The translations under genes were made by a program, and so were the position numbers. The notes below the pieces were generated by a model. The model was not told where the DNA came from and made no database searches. It saw nothing but the letters and a program-made list of their open reading frames with translations. Positions 7,998-16,639 of a DNA stretch of 64,000 bases are shown here, piece after piece. Position 1 is the stretch's first letter. The number at the start of each line of letters is the position of its first letter. The DNA is from Clostridia bacterium (GTDB taxonomy: Bacteria; Bacillota; Clostridia; Christensenellales; CAG-138), in the NCBI GenBank assembly GCA_017509785.1, contig JAFWOT010000008.1, forward strand, positions 1-64,000, in the 5' to 3' direction.

Positions 7998-8948
7998 ATG
8001 TCCCAAGCTATAACCCAGAGCGGCTTTTTTGCCTGGCTTATGGAGATGCTTCGCTCCATAGCCGGGGTGAGGACGCCCTTCCTCGATTCCGCTATGAGCG
8101 CGTCGACCTGGTTCGGCGAGGAGATGGCCTTCATCGTGATAGGCCTCATAATTTTCTGGTGCGTCGATAAGAGATTCGGCTATCGCTTCCTGTTCATGTA
8201 TATGGCGGGCACGTTCGTCAATCAGCTTCTGAAGGCGATATTCATGATACCGCGCCCCTGGGATATCGACCCGAAATTCGAGATCGTCGAGTCCGCGCGC
8301 GAGGGCGCTTCCGGCTGGTCGTTCCCCTCGGGGCATACGCAGTCGGCGGTCATAATGTACGGCGCGCTCGCCCATCGCGTTAAAAAGGGCTGGGCATATA
8401 TCGCTGCCGCCGTGCTCATCGCGCTCGTCGGGTTCTCGCGGATGTATCTCGGGGTCCACACCCTGCTTGACGTCGGCGTTTCGCTCGTGACGGGTCTCCT
8501 CGTGATAGCGCTCTGCACGGCCATCTTCAACAGGATCGGCGACGGCGCGAAGCCCTTTGCCGTCGCGTCCGGGATAGTCGCCGCGCTCTGTCTCGGCCTC
8601 ATCATATTCATTCTTACCGTCACGAAACAGGGCGCGCAGGCCGGCCAGCTGAAGGACGCTTCCGTGCTCTTCGGCACGGCGTTCGGCCTCTTCGCGGGGA
8701 GCATAGTCGAAAGACGCTTCATCGATTTCGATACCAAAGCCCGCTGGTGGGTGCAGATAATAAAGGTCGTGCTCGGCCTCGCGATAGTTCTGGGGCTTCG
8801 CATGGCTCTAAAGCCCGCGCTCGCTCTCATATCGGATTCTCCCCTCATGGACGGGGCGAGATACTTCCTCATGAGCTTCGTCGCGATCGCCGTGTACCCG
8901 ATACTCTTCAAGGTGCTTGCGCCCCTCGGCGGCAGGCGCGGGGCGTAA
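7998..8948 (+). CDS. PAP2-superfamily membrane phosphatase
   Basis: 316-residue integral membrane protein with all three phosphatidic-acid-phosphatase motifs: Lys79 and Arg86-Pro87 (KAIFMIPRP), PSGH with His113, and Arg148/His154 in SRMYLGVHTLLD with Asp158. It should remove a phosphate from a lipid phosphate or undecaprenyl diphosphate at the outer face of the membrane. The C-terminal third adds further membrane helices beyond the usual six-helix core. ATG 7998 was chosen because CACGGAGGTAACGATA precedes it; the frame extends upstream only into the promoter. corA follows after 3 bp. Confidence 0.88.
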   Translation: MSQAITQSGFFAWLMEMLRSIAGVRTPFLDSAMSASTWFGEEMAFIVIGLIIFWCVDKRFGYRFLFMYMAGTFVNQLLKAIFMIPRPWDIDPKFEIVESAREGASGWSFPSGHTQSAVIMYGALAHRVKKGWAYIAAAVLIALVGFSRMYLGVHTLLDVGVSLVTGLLVIALCTAIFNRIGDGAKPFAVASGIVAALCLGLIIFILTVTKQGAQAGQLKDASVLFGTAFGLFAGSIVERRFIDFDTKARWWVQIIKVVLGLAIVLGLRMALKPALALISDSPLMDGARYFLMSFVAIAVYPILFKVLAPLGGRRGA

Positions 8949-8951
8949 CAG

Positions 8952-9869
8952 ATGGAATTCTGGCTCATCAACGAGAAGCTCACCCCCTGCACGAGGGCGG
9001 AGCTGAACGGCGGCGCGCAGTACGTCGCCCTTATGACGACCGACGAGTGGAAGCGCGAGCCGGACTTTTTCGGCATGGTCGTCGATATGGGGGCGGATTT
9101 CCTCGACCACAGGGAGACGAAGGCGATAGTCAACCTCGACTCGCTGACGGGAAGCTTCCTCATTCCCGACAGGACGGATATCGCGGGGAAGGAGCATTCC
9201 TTCTCGTTCGCCCTCGATGAAAGGGGCGTCGTCCTCATAGACGACGAGGGCTACGCCGCCCGCCTCGTGAACGAGATCGGCCGCACCAAAAAATGGCGCC
9301 TGCCGAGCCTCGAACGCTTCATCTACGATCTGCTGGAGGCCGTGATCGCCGACGATCTCTACCTGCTGAATTCCGTTGAAAAGCGCCTCGATTCCGCCGA
9401 AAAGCAGATACTCGCGGGCGGGGCGGAGGAGTTCCCCGCCGAGCTCAACGACATAAGGGGAGATCTGCTCGATCTTCGCCTTCATTATGAGCAGCTGCTC
9501 GACCTCGGGCAGGAGCTCGAGGAGAACGAGAACGAGTTCTTCAAGGAGGAGAACCTGCGCTACTTCCACCTCTTCACCGAACGCGTCTCCCGCATGAAGG
9601 ACACCGTCACAGGCCTCCGCGATTACGTCGCGCAGCTGAGGGAACTCGTCCAGTCGCAGCTCTCCGTCAAGCAGAACAGGATAATGACCCTGCTGACGGT
9701 CATAACTTCGATCTTCATGCCGCTGACGCTCATAGCCGGCTGGTACGGCATGAACTTCAAATACATGCCCGAGCTCGATAAGCCCCTCGCTTACCCGATA
9801 GTCATCGCCGTGAGTATCGCCATCGTTATCGGCTGCCTCATTTGGTTCAAGAAGAAAAAGTGGATGTAA
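8952..9869 (+). CDS. corA: CorA-family divalent cation transporter
   Basis: 305-residue protein with a long soluble N-terminal part rich in charged helices and two C-terminal membrane helices. The first helix ends in the CorA signature GMNF (residues 266-269, WYGMNFKYMPEL), which forms the mouth of the Mg2+/Co2+ channel pentamer. The basic C-terminal tail KKKKWM is typical. The start lies 3 bp after the PAP2 stop with only a weak ribosome binding site, so it is probably translated by coupling. A strong terminator follows. Confidence 0.92.
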   Translation: MEFWLINEKLTPCTRAELNGGAQYVALMTTDEWKREPDFFGMVVDMGADFLDHRETKAIVNLDSLTGSFLIPDRTDIAGKEHSFSFALDERGVVLIDDEGYAARLVNEIGRTKKWRLPSLERFIYDLLEAVIADDLYLLNSVEKRLDSAEKQILAGGAEEFPAELNDIRGDLLDLRLHYEQLLDLGQELEENENEFFKEENLRYFHLFTERVSRMKDTVTGLRDYVAQLRELVQSQLSVKQNRIMTLLTVITSIFMPLTLIAGWYGMNFKYMPELDKPLAYPIVIAVSIAIVIGCLIWFKKKKWM

Positions 9870-9886
9870 AAAAGCGATATAACGCG

Positions 9887-9916
9887 AATAAGCCGGGGCG
9901 TTCCCGGCTTATTCAT
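9887..9916. terminator. Terminator between convergent corA and galM
   Basis: AATAAGCCGGG (9887-9897) pairs perfectly with CCCGGCTTATT (9903-9913); short T run on the + strand. It can serve both strands. Confidence 0.8.
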
Positions 9917-9924
9917 TTTAGCGT

Positions 9925-10938
9925 TCATTCGCGGATAAAGCGGAATTCGGTCACTTCCCGCAGCGGTTCCCCCGGCTTCAGCAGAGTTGTGGGGAAGGAG
10001 GGCTTATTCGGGCTGTCGGGCAGATGCTGAGTCTCAAGACAGACTCCGCCGTAACGCGCGAGAGGAGCCCCCGTGCGGGATATCCCGACGGCGTCCCCGT
10101 CGAGGAAGCCCGCCGTATAGACGTGCACGCTCGGCTGGGTCGTGCGGCAGATGAGCGTGAGCCCCGTTTCGGGCGAGTGCAGCCGCGCCGCCTCGCGAAG
10201 GCCCTTCCCTTCCAATATAAAGCTGTGGTCGAGCCCGCGCGTCGCCGTCAGCTCCGGGGCGGATATCGCCTCTCCCACGGGCCGCGCGCTCCTGTGATCG
10301 AGCGTGGTCCCGCCGACGCCAGGCAGTTCGCCTGTCGGTATGAGGCCGGGCCCGACCTCGGCGTATCGTTCGGCGTGAACTGTGAGCAGATGCTTTTCCG
10401 TCGCTCCGCCGAGGTTGAAATAGCTGTGATTCGTGAGGTTCACGAACGTGGGCGCGTCCGTCTCCGTCTCATAGGTCAGGCGCAGCGCGCCGCCGGAAAG
10501 CTCATACAGGACGGAAGCCTTCACCTTCCCGGGGAAGCCCTCGTCCCCGTCGGGGCTTACGAGCGTGAATCTCACGCCGTCCGCGGTCGTTTCCGCTTCC
10601 CAAAAGCGCTTTGACCATTCGCCGTGCAGATGGTTCCCGCCGTCGTTCTTCGCGAGGGAAAAAGTCTTCCCGTTCAAGGAAAAACCCGCGCCGCCTATGC
10701 GCCCGGCATACCGCCCGACGCATGCGCCGAGAAAGCACGAGCCGCGCCCGTAAAATGAGGCGTCCGGGTATCCGAGCACGGCGTTATGGCTCCCGCCTCC
10801 GGGGAGCGGGACTATGATATCGGTCACGCACGCGCCGAAGTCCGTCACCCGGACGGTGAGCAGCCCGTTTTCCAACGTATAAAGCTTCGCCGCGCGCCCG
10901 CGTACGGAGCCGAAGAGATCCTCAAATATATTCGTCAT
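9925..10938 (-). CDS. galM: Aldose 1-epimerase (galactose mutarotase)
   Basis: 337-residue cytoplasmic sugar mutarotase that interconverts alpha and beta anomers of aldohexoses. Family marks: DFGACVTDIIVP near the N-terminus, GRYAGRI, NHLHG with the first active-site His, NLTNHSYFNLGG with the second His, and the catalytic Glu in VCLETQHLPDSPN near the C-terminus. Length fits the family (about 340). It stands alone: no galactose or other sugar genes lie beside it, so it is probably a general housekeeping enzyme. Confidence 0.93.
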   Translation of the reverse strand: MTNIFEDLFGSVRGRAAKLYTLENGLLTVRVTDFGACVTDIIVPLPGGGSHNAVLGYPDASFYGRGSCFLGACVGRYAGRIGGAGFSLNGKTFSLAKNDGGNHLHGEWSKRFWEAETTADGVRFTLVSPDGDEGFPGKVKASVLYELSGGALRLTYETETDAPTFVNLTNHSYFNLGGATEKHLLTVHAERYAEVGPGLIPTGELPGVGGTTLDHRSARPVGEAISAPELTATRGLDHSFILEGKGLREAARLHSPETGLTLICRTTQPSVHVYTAGFLDGDAVGISRTGAPLARYGGVCLETQHLPDSPNKPSFPTTLLKPGEPLREVTEFRFIRE

Positions 10939-11048
10939 GAGGGCATTATACCACGCGAAACGGCATTTGAAAAGCGCCGCGCGAAAAACCCCGTCAAAAC
11001 GCGGAGTTTTTGCGGCAAAAACCCCTTAAAAACCGAATCTTGCACCCG

Positions 11049-11077
11049 TTGACAGGTTTTTTCGCGGATGCTATAAT
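11049..11077 (+). promoter_or_regulatory. Consensus sigma-A promoter of the cation antiporter gene
   Basis: TTGACA (11049-11054), 17-bp spacer, TATAAT (11072-11077): a perfect match, suggesting strong constitutive expression. Confidence 0.85.
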
Positions 11078-11111
11078 TTTTCCCGCAATACATTGAGAAA
11101 GGAATAATTCC

Positions 11112-12116
11112 ATGCTTGAATTCGTATCTACCTGGGCCTTCGAGAGATTCGGTCTCGCCGGCTCCATAATACTCTTCGTGATAGGCCTAGCCGCGCTCAT
11201 AAAGGGCGGGGATTGGTTCGTCGACGGCTCCGTCGGCATCGCAAAGAAGTTTCACGTGCCGGAGCTGCTCATAGGCGCAACCGTCGTCTCCATCGGCACC
11301 ACCCTGCCGGAGGTCATGGTCTCCGCCACCTCCGCGGCCAAGGGCATCAGCTCCATCGCCTACGGCAACGCGATAGGCTCCGTTATCTGCAACACCGCGC
11401 TCATAGCCGCGCTCACCGTCGCGATAAGACCCTCCGGCATCAACAAAAAGGCGCTGACGCTGCCCGTCGTCTGCTTCTTCGTCGCCGCCGCTTTTTACGC
11501 GGGCGTCGCGTATTTCAAGCGTGAATTCACAAGACCCGTCGGCATAATACTGCTCGTGATGTTCGTCATATACATGGCGCTCACCGTCCTCCACGCGAAG
11601 CGCCACCCTGACGAGGCCGACCTCGAGGAGGAGGAAGGCGCTTCCTCCGTCGCCAAGAGCATCGTGCTGCTCATCGTAGGCGCGGCGCTCATCGCGATAG
11701 GCGCGAATTTCCTTGTCGATAACGGCACCGTCATTGCCCGCAGCTTCGGAGTGCCGGAGACGGTCATCGGACTCACCTTCGTCGCGCTCGGCACTTCGCT
11801 TCCCGAGCTCGTCACCGCGATCACCTCCCTCGTGAAGGGGCACGGCGCGCTCTCGCTCGGCAACGTGATAGGCGCCAACGTATTCAATCTCGTGCTCGTT
11901 TCCGGCATGGCGGTCACCATAAAGCCCTTCGCCCTCCCCGCGGAGAAGCTCATCGGCGGCATGAACGCCTCGCTCATCGTGGATCTCCCCGTGATGTTCG
12001 CCGTCATGGCGATACTGACCATCCCCGCCGTTATAACCGGAAAGCTCAAGAGATGGCAGGGCATAACGCTCCTTGCGATATACGCCGCTTTCGTCGCGTT
12101 CCAGTTCATAGGTTGA
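11112..12116 (+). CDS. Calcium/sodium:cation antiporter, YrbG type (CaCA family)
   Basis: 334-residue membrane protein with about ten helices and the two inverted alpha-repeats of the CaCA superfamily: GTTLPE at residues 62-67, followed by [11 protein letters not shown], and GTSLPEL at 227-233, followed by [12 protein letters not shown]. The Glu in each repeat and the GN..G motifs line the ion site. It exchanges Ca2+ or Na+ against another cation across the membrane. A short charged loop (about 160-180, [11 protein letters not shown]) separates the halves. Ribosome binding site GAAAGGAATAATTCC before ATG 11112. The macro-domain gene follows 4 bp after the stop. Confidence 0.92.
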   Translation: MLEFVSTWAFERFGLAGSIILFVIGLAALIKGGDWFVDGSVGIAKKFHVPELLIGATVVSIGTTLPEVMVSATSAAKGISSIAYGNAIGSVICNTALIAALTVAIRPSGINKKALTLPVVCFFVAAAFYAGVAYFKREFTRPVGIILLVMFVIYMALTVLHAKRHPDEADLEEEEGASSVAKSIVLLIVGAALIAIGANFLVDNGTVIARSFGVPETVIGLTFVALGTSLPELVTAITSLVKGHGALSLGNVIGANVFNLVLVSGMAVTIKPFALPAEKLIGGMNASLIVDLPVMFAVMAILTIPAVITGKLKRWQGITLLAIYAAFVAFQFIG

Positions 12117-12120
12117 TCGT

Positions 12121-13221
12121 ATGCCGTTTATTATCGAAGAGAACGATATAACGACTGTCAGCGTCGACGCCATAGTCAACGCCGCCAACAGCTCGCTCCT
12201 CGGAGGGGGCGGGGTGGACGGCGCCATCCACCGCGCCGCGGGCCCGGGGCTCCTTCGCGAGTGCAGGAAGCTCGGCGGCTGCGGGACGGGCGAGGCTAAG
12301 GCCACGCGCGCATACCGGCTGCCCGCGAAATACGTCATCCACACAGTCGGCCCCGTTTACAGGGGCGGCGGCTTCGGCGAGGAGGAGCTGCTTCGCTCCT
12401 GCTACCGCAGCAGCCTGCGCCTGGCTTGTGAGCTCGGCTGCGAGTCCGTCGCGTTCCCGCTCATCTCGGCGGGAGTCTACGGCTACCCCGCCGATGAGGC
12501 CGTCGCCGTTGCCCGGAGCGAGATACTCGCCTTCCTCGAAGAGCACGAGATGCTCGTCAAGCTCATCATATTCGACAGACGGAGCTTCCGCATAGATCCG
12601 GAGCTCCTGGGCGACATACGCGAATACGTCGACGATAATTACCGCGGGCCCCGCGCCGAGCCGAACAGTATCCTCACACAGAAGGAGGATATCGTGCAAG
12701 ATAAGGCGCATCGGCCGTATTCCGCCGCCGGGCTTCCCTTTGCCGCCCCCTTCCGCCCGAAACAGAAGGAGAGCGCCGCGGCGCCCGCGCCCGGTCAGGC
12801 CTTCGGCGGGTATGCCGGGGAAGCGGCCGCCGAAGCCGCCGCGTACGCGGATCCCGATCTCGACGAGATGCTCTCCCGGCTCGACGAGAGCTTTTCGCAG
12901 AACCTCCTGAGGCGCATAACCGCCTCCGGCATGACGGACGCCGAATGCTACAAGCGCGCCAACGTCGACCGCAAGCTTTTCTCGAAGATAAGGAGCGACG
13001 CGGGCTACCGCCCCTCGAAGCCGACCGTGCTGGCGTTCGCCGTGGCGCTGAAGCTCAACATCGAGGAGACGGAGGATCTTCTCCGCCGCGCGGGCTTCGC
13101 GCTCACCCGCTCCAAGAAGTTCGACGTCATAGTCGAGTATTTCATCCGCCGGGGCAGGTACGACCTTTACGAGATAAACGACGCGCTCTTCGCGTTCGAT
13201 CAGCCCCTTCTCGGAAACTGA
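12121..13221 (+). CDS. Macro-domain protein fused to a C-terminal helical domain
   Basis: 366 residues. The N-terminal macro domain (about 1-170) shows [27 protein letters not shown] and SAGVYGYP, the ADP-ribose-binding loops of the O-acetyl-ADP-ribose/ADP-ribosyl hydrolase type (YmdB-like). A low-complexity Pro/Ala linker (about 205-240) leads to a conserved helical domain (about 245-366; [20 protein letters not shown], then [14 protein letters not shown]) that resembles a Cro/XRE-like helix-turn-helix and also occurs alone in Firmicutes. The protein may remove ADP-ribose from targets or bind the nucleotide as a signal. No ribosome binding site is obvious; translation is likely coupled to the antiporter gene. 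Terminator follows. Confidence 0.85.
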   Translation: MPFIIEENDITTVSVDAIVNAANSSLLGGGGVDGAIHRAAGPGLLRECRKLGGCGTGEAKATRAYRLPAKYVIHTVGPVYRGGGFGEEELLRSCYRSSLRLACELGCESVAFPLISAGVYGYPADEAVAVARSEILAFLEEHEMLVKLIIFDRRSFRIDPELLGDIREYVDDNYRGPRAEPNSILTQKEDIVQDKAHRPYSAAGLPFAAPFRPKQKESAAAPAPGQAFGGYAGEAAAEAAAYADPDLDEMLSRLDESFSQNLLRRITASGMTDAECYKRANVDRKLFSKIRSDAGYRPSKPTVLAFAVALKLNIEETEDLLRRAGFALTRSKKFDVIVEYFIRRGRYDLYEINDALFAFDQPLLGN

Positions 13222-13246
13222 ACCCGATAATGAGCCTCTCCGACGC

Positions 13247-13275
13247 CCGGCCGCATCTGCGGCCGGCGTTTTTTT
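13247..13275 (+). terminator. Strong intrinsic terminator
   Basis: CCGGCCGCA (13247-13255), 2-nt loop, TGCGGCCGG (13258-13266), CG and seven T. It separates the antiporter/macro unit from the hydrogenase operon. Confidence 0.9.
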
Positions 13276-13593
13276 GCGGGCGCTTCCGGGTTGCCCTTCG
13301 CTAACCGCCGAGGGAGCGTCAAATCCTATGAAAACACTCGGAATTTTCGAATCTATATATTTTGCCGAAATTTGGCTTTTCGGGCGAAATATACCAAAAA
13401 ATGCATCAAATGATTATGGAATAAACGGATCGGATGTGTTATACTCTATGTTGGCTGATGATGGTATGCCATATCCTGCCTTTTGTGCACCCCGAAGCGA
13501 GCTTCGGCGGGGAGCATGGCGGGGGTGGGAGCCGTCTCGGCATAAAAAGCAAACCTAATATTATCCGCTTAAAGCGGTACAAGGAGGACTGTC
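13276..13593 (+). other. Leader region of the hydrogenase operon
   Basis: No gene is apparent. The stretch contains the likely operon promoter near 13440 and a roughly 145-nt untranslated leader with a hairpin: CCCCGAAGC (13490-13498) can pair with GCTTCGG (13501-13507) and GGGG (13509-13512). No T run follows, so it is not a plain terminator. Confidence 0.6.
13417..13445 (+). promoter_or_regulatory. Extended -10 promoter of the hydrogenase operon
   Basis: TG (13437-13438), one base, then TATACT (13440-13445) form an extended -10 element. The -35 at 17-bp spacing is weak (TGGAAT, 13417-13422). A weak -35 with extended -10 is compatible with an activator-dependent promoter. It precedes hydC by about 150 bp. 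Confidence 0.55.
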
Positions 13594-14088
13594 ATGGCAA
13601 AACAAATCACGGCAATTCCCTTTAAGGGCACCCCTGAGCAGGAAAAGGAGCTCAAGGATTTCATCGCCACTTGGAAGGGTAAGGACGGCGCTACGATGCC
13701 CGTTCTTCAGAAGGCTCAGGAGATCTATGGTTATCTTCCCATAGAGGTCCAGAAGATGGTAGCCGACGGGCTGGGTCGTTCGCTGGAGGAAGTCTACGGT
13801 GTTTCCACCTTCTACTCCATGTTCAATCTCGAGCCCCGCGGCGAGCACCTCATCAGGGTATGTCTCGGCACGGCCTGCTACGTCAAGGGTTCTCAGAACA
13901 TCCTGGACGAGCTTGCCCGCGTTCTCAACGTCGAGCCCGGCCACACCACCTCTGACGGTAAGTTCACCCTCGAGCCCACCCGCTGCCTCGGCTGCTGCGG
14001 TCTGGCTCCCGTCATGACGATAGACGGCGAGGTATACGGCCGTCTCGTTCCCGCGGACGTAAGGGACATCATCAAGAAGTATCAGTAA
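13594..14088 (+). CDS. hydC: HydC: NuoE-like [2Fe-2S] subunit of bifurcating [FeFe]-hydrogenase
   Basis: 164-residue thioredoxin-fold subunit like NuoE. It carries four ligand cysteines for one [2Fe-2S] cluster: Cys in RVCLGTACYVKG (C-x4-C) and in RCLGCCGLAP (C-x3-C). The phrase GVSTFYSMF is typical. Together with HydB and HydA it forms the cytoplasmic trimeric enzyme that uses NADH and reduced ferredoxin together to make H2, or the reverse. First gene of a ten-gene + strand unit running to 21928; ribosome binding site AAGGAGG before ATG 13594. The other two subunits are 4 kb downstream, after a block of signalling-like genes. Confidence 0.92.
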   Translation: MAKQITAIPFKGTPEQEKELKDFIATWKGKDGATMPVLQKAQEIYGYLPIEVQKMVADGLGRSLEEVYGVSTFYSMFNLEPRGEHLIRVCLGTACYVKGSQNILDELARVLNVEPGHTTSDGKFTLEPTRCLGCCGLAPVMTIDGEVYGRLVPADVRDIIKKYQ

Positions 14089-14121
14089 TCGAAATCCCTG
14101 TTTTAAAGGAGAAAGTCCGGT

Positions 14122-14511
14122 ATGAAGATCAGCGAAGCTGCGGAGATACTCAACGCCGTCGTATTAACGGGCGGAGACAAGCTTGACGAAGAAGTGCATT
14201 CCGCCTGCGGAAGCGACATGATGAGCGACGTTCTGGCCTACGTTAAGGATCAGGGCGTGCTCCTGACGGGACTCATCAACGTGCAGGTCATAAGGACTCT
14301 GCTCATGATGGACATGAACTGCGTGGTTTTCGTAAGGGGCAAGGTCCCTCCCGAGGGGATCGTCGAATTTGCCGAGGAAAACGGAGTGGTCGTCCTTCAG
14401 ACCAAGCTCCCCATGTTTGAGGCGTGCGGCAGGCTCTACTGCGCCGGTCTCGGACGCCGGGAGGACGAAGGAGCGCCCGAGGTAAAGGACGAGGGCGCGG
14501 ATCATGAATAA
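14122..14511 (+). CDS. DRTGG-domain protein in hydrogenase operon (copy 1)
   Basis: 129 residues matching the DRTGG domain that is also found in phosphotransacetylase and near HPr-kinase-like proteins. Visible parts: LNAVVLTGGDKLDEEV, CGSDMMSDVLAYVKDQGVLL and CVVFVRGKVPPEGIVEFA. The domain has no known catalytic motif and may bind a nucleotide or regulate partners. It lies 33 bp after hydC, and its end overlaps the start of the next gene (14504). A second, shorter copy occurs at 16282-16638. The paired copies flanking the HydS-like gene suggest a shared sensory or regulatory role. Ribosome binding site AAAGGAGAAAG. Confidence 0.8.
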   Translation: MKISEAAEILNAVVLTGGDKLDEEVHSACGSDMMSDVLAYVKDQGVLLTGLINVQVIRTLLMMDMNCVVFVRGKVPPEGIVEFAEENGVVVLQTKLPMFEACGRLYCAGLGRREDEGAPEVKDEGADHE

Positions 14512-14932
14512 TGAGGCCCTGCACTATCACTTCGACGTAGACGGCGCGAGCTTCGCGAACGCCGGAAGAGCCTCGGTCGAGACGAAAAAGCTCCTCAGGC
14601 AGATAGGCGTTTCGCCGGACGTGATCCGGCGGATATCCGTCGCGATGTACGAGGGCGAGATCAACATGGTCATCCACGCCCACGGCGGCGACGCGGACGT
14701 CTATATCACCGAGGATACGATCCTCATCCAGCTGAAGGACGTCGGCCCCGGCATCCGCAATGTTGAGGAAGCCATGAAGGAGGGCTTTTCCACCGCCCCC
14801 GAGAACATCCGTGCGCTGGGTTTCGGCGCGGGGATGGGGCTGCCCAACATGAAGCGTTACTCGGACGACATGCACATAGATACCAAGGTCGGCGTCGGAA
14901 CGACGATCGAGCTCTGGTATCGCCTGAAGTAA
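14504..14932 (+). CDS. Anti-sigma-factor-like GHKL ATPase (RsbW type) in hydrogenase operon
   Basis: 142-residue protein with a single GHKL ATPase domain. N box: VAMYEGEINMVIHAHGG; G1: DVGPGI; G2: GFGAGMGLPNMKRYSD. This is the form of RsbW/SpoIIAB-like serine kinases and stand-alone anti-sigma regulators, not of sensor histidine kinases: there is no phospho-accepting His domain. Its start overlaps the DRTGG gene by 8 bp, so it is co-translated. No sigma factor or anti-sigma antagonist gene lies in the operon. It may phosphorylate or hold a partner according to the state of the HydS-like protein; this is inference from context. Confidence 0.85.
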   Translation: MNNEALHYHFDVDGASFANAGRASVETKKLLRQIGVSPDVIRRISVAMYEGEINMVIHAHGGDADVYITEDTILIQLKDVGPGIRNVEEAMKEGFSTAPENIRALGFGAGMGLPNMKRYSDDMHIDTKVGVGTTIELWYRLK

Positions 14933-14983
14933 GGGCGCGTCCCTTCGCAGGCAATCGAAATCATTGAGGAAAGGAAGAGCGGC

Positions 14984-16249
14984 ATGGCGGTTTACACTCA
15001 TTCCGTTACGATAGAGCCCGAAAAATGCACGGGCTGTACGACCTGCCTTAGAAGGTGCCCCGTAGAGGCCATCAGGATCAGGAACGACAAGGCTGTCATC
15101 AATGCGAATCAGTGCATCGACTGCGGCGAATGCATAAGGGTCTGCAAGCACAGCGCCAAGCGCGCGAGCTACGACAGGCTCGACGAGCTCGACTTTTCCA
15201 AGCATCTTATCGCGCTGCCCGCGCCCTCGCTGTTCGGGCAGTTCAACCACCTTGACGAGGCGGATTACGTCATCCAGGGCCTGCTCGACATGGGCTTCTC
15301 CGAAGTCTATGAGGTCGCAAAGGCCGCCGAGTACGTGACGGATCTTACGAGGATCTACATCAACAGCCCGGAAGCCGTCAAGCCCGTGATAAGCTCCGCC
15401 TGCCCCGTTGTCGTGAGGCTCATCAAGCTCAGGTTCCCCACCCTCTGCGAACAGCTTGTTCCCATAATGCCGCCGTATGAGCTGGCGGGCAAGCTCGCAA
15501 AGGAGGAGGCCCTCAGGAAGCATCCCGAGCTCTCACCCGAGGACGTGAAGACGGTATTCATCTCCCCGTGCCCCGCGAAGGTGAGCTGGGCTAAGAGCGT
15601 CATGGAGGGGCAGACCGTCTACGTCGATTTCATCACCTCGATGAACGACGTCTACATGGAACTGCTCTCCAAAATGAAGGGCTCCGAGCCCGGGCCCGAA
15701 GCCGCTCCCGAAGCGGGTTCGGTCGGCCTCAGGTGGGCAATGACGAGCGGCGAGGCGGCCTCCCTCATGAACGAGGGGTACCTCACCGCGGACGGCATAG
15801 ACAACGTCATCAAGGTACTGGACGATCTTGAAAGCGGTATGCTCGGCGACATAGGCTTCGTTGAGCTCAATGCCTGCAGCCCCGGCTGCGTAGGCGGCGT
15901 GCTCGCTCCCTCGAACGGCTACGTCGCAAGGCTCCGCCTTCAGACCCTGCAGAAGACCGTCGTGGTCAAGCCGAACAAGCTCGAGGACATCGACAGCATG
16001 GATTCATTCGGCGAAGGCATTCCCGATGAATACACCGAGTCCGAGGCGTTCACCTATATGCCCGACGGCGCGCCGAACATGTTCAAGCTCATGCTTGCGA
16101 TGAAAAAGGCCGACGCACTCGCCGAAAAGCTCCCCAATAAGGACTGCGGCGCCTGCGGCTCGCCCACCTGCAAGGCTTTCGCGCTGGACGTTGTAAACGG
16201 CGAAGCGGATCTTTCCGACTGCAAGGTCAGGTCCCAGATGGAAGGCTGA
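14984..16249 (+). CDS. HydS-like sensory [FeFe]-hydrogenase homologue
   Basis: 421 residues. Two N-terminal [4Fe-4S] motifs (CTGCTTCLRRCP, CIDCGECIRVCK) precede a hydrogenase large-subunit domain with L1 SSACP (Ala139-Cys140), L2 SPCPAK (Cys196) and L3 NACSPGC (Cys298, Cys302). All four positions that bind the H-cluster in true hydrogenases are Cys, but the proton-relay Cys next to Cys140 is Ala, as reported for sensory HydS enzymes. The C-terminus has a further Fe-S motif CGACGSPTC (Cys388, 391, 396) of the FeS (PF04060) type and then ends: there is no PAS, GGDEF or SpoIIE-type output domain such as related proteins often have. Likely an H2 or redox sensor acting on the neighbouring ATPases. 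Confidence 0.8.
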   Translation: MAVYTHSVTIEPEKCTGCTTCLRRCPVEAIRIRNDKAVINANQCIDCGECIRVCKHSAKRASYDRLDELDFSKHLIALPAPSLFGQFNHLDEADYVIQGLLDMGFSEVYEVAKAAEYVTDLTRIYINSPEAVKPVISSACPVVVRLIKLRFPTLCEQLVPIMPPYELAGKLAKEEALRKHPELSPEDVKTVFISPCPAKVSWAKSVMEGQTVYVDFITSMNDVYMELLSKMKGSEPGPEAAPEAGSVGLRWAMTSGEAASLMNEGYLTADGIDNVIKVLDDLESGMLGDIGFVELNACSPGCVGGVLAPSNGYVARLRLQTLQKTVVVKPNKLEDIDSMDSFGEGIPDEYTESEAFTYMPDGAPNMFKLMLAMKKADALAEKLPNKDCGACGSPTCKAFALDVVNGEADLSDCKVRSQMEG

Positions 16250-16281
16250 ACCTTCCGCAAGGCTATTTATTGGAGAAAACA

Positions 16282-16638
16282 ATGCTGACGGTAGAAAAAC
16301 TCGTTGAAAAGCTCGGACTCCGCGTGATCGAGCTCCCCGACGGGGAGCGTGAGATCACGGGCGGCTACGCGGGCGATCTCTTGAGCTGGGTCATGGGCAG
16401 GGCGCAGGAGGGCGACGCATGGGTCACAATAATGACCAACATGAACGTCGCCGCCGTTGCGCAGCTGACCGACGTCGCGTGCGTCGTCTTTGCCGAGGGC
16501 GTCGAGCCGGATAAGGAGGCTGTCATAAAGGCAAGGCTCCACGGCATCAACCTTCTCGGCAGTCCCAAGGGCGTGTTCGAGCTGTGCGGAGAGATCTCCG
16601 CCGCGATGAACGCCGCCCCCGAAACGGAAGGAGAATGA
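16282..16638 (+). CDS. DRTGG-domain protein in hydrogenase operon (copy 2)
   Basis: 118 residues, a second DRTGG-like domain: REITGGYAGDLLSWVMG, AWVTIMTNMNVAAVAQ and ACVVFAEGVEPDKEAV align with copy 1 at 14122-14511 in layout though not closely in sequence. The frame also has a TTG at 16270, but ATG 16282 has TTGGAG six bases before it, so I chose it. The PHP gene begins 1 bp after the stop. Function unknown; probably a partner of the HydS-like protein or the second ATPase. Confidence 0.75.
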   Translation: MLTVEKLVEKLGLRVIELPDGEREITGGYAGDLLSWVMGRAQEGDAWVTIMTNMNVAAVAQLTDVACVVFAEGVEPDKEAVIKARLHGINLLGSPKGVFELCGEISAAMNAAPETEGE

Positions 16639-16639
16639 C

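Noticed and set aside
14984-16249. Second catalytic hydrogenase
   Set aside because: The proton-relay Cys is Ala and the L2/L3 motifs deviate; a sensory HydS-like role is more likely than H2 turnover.
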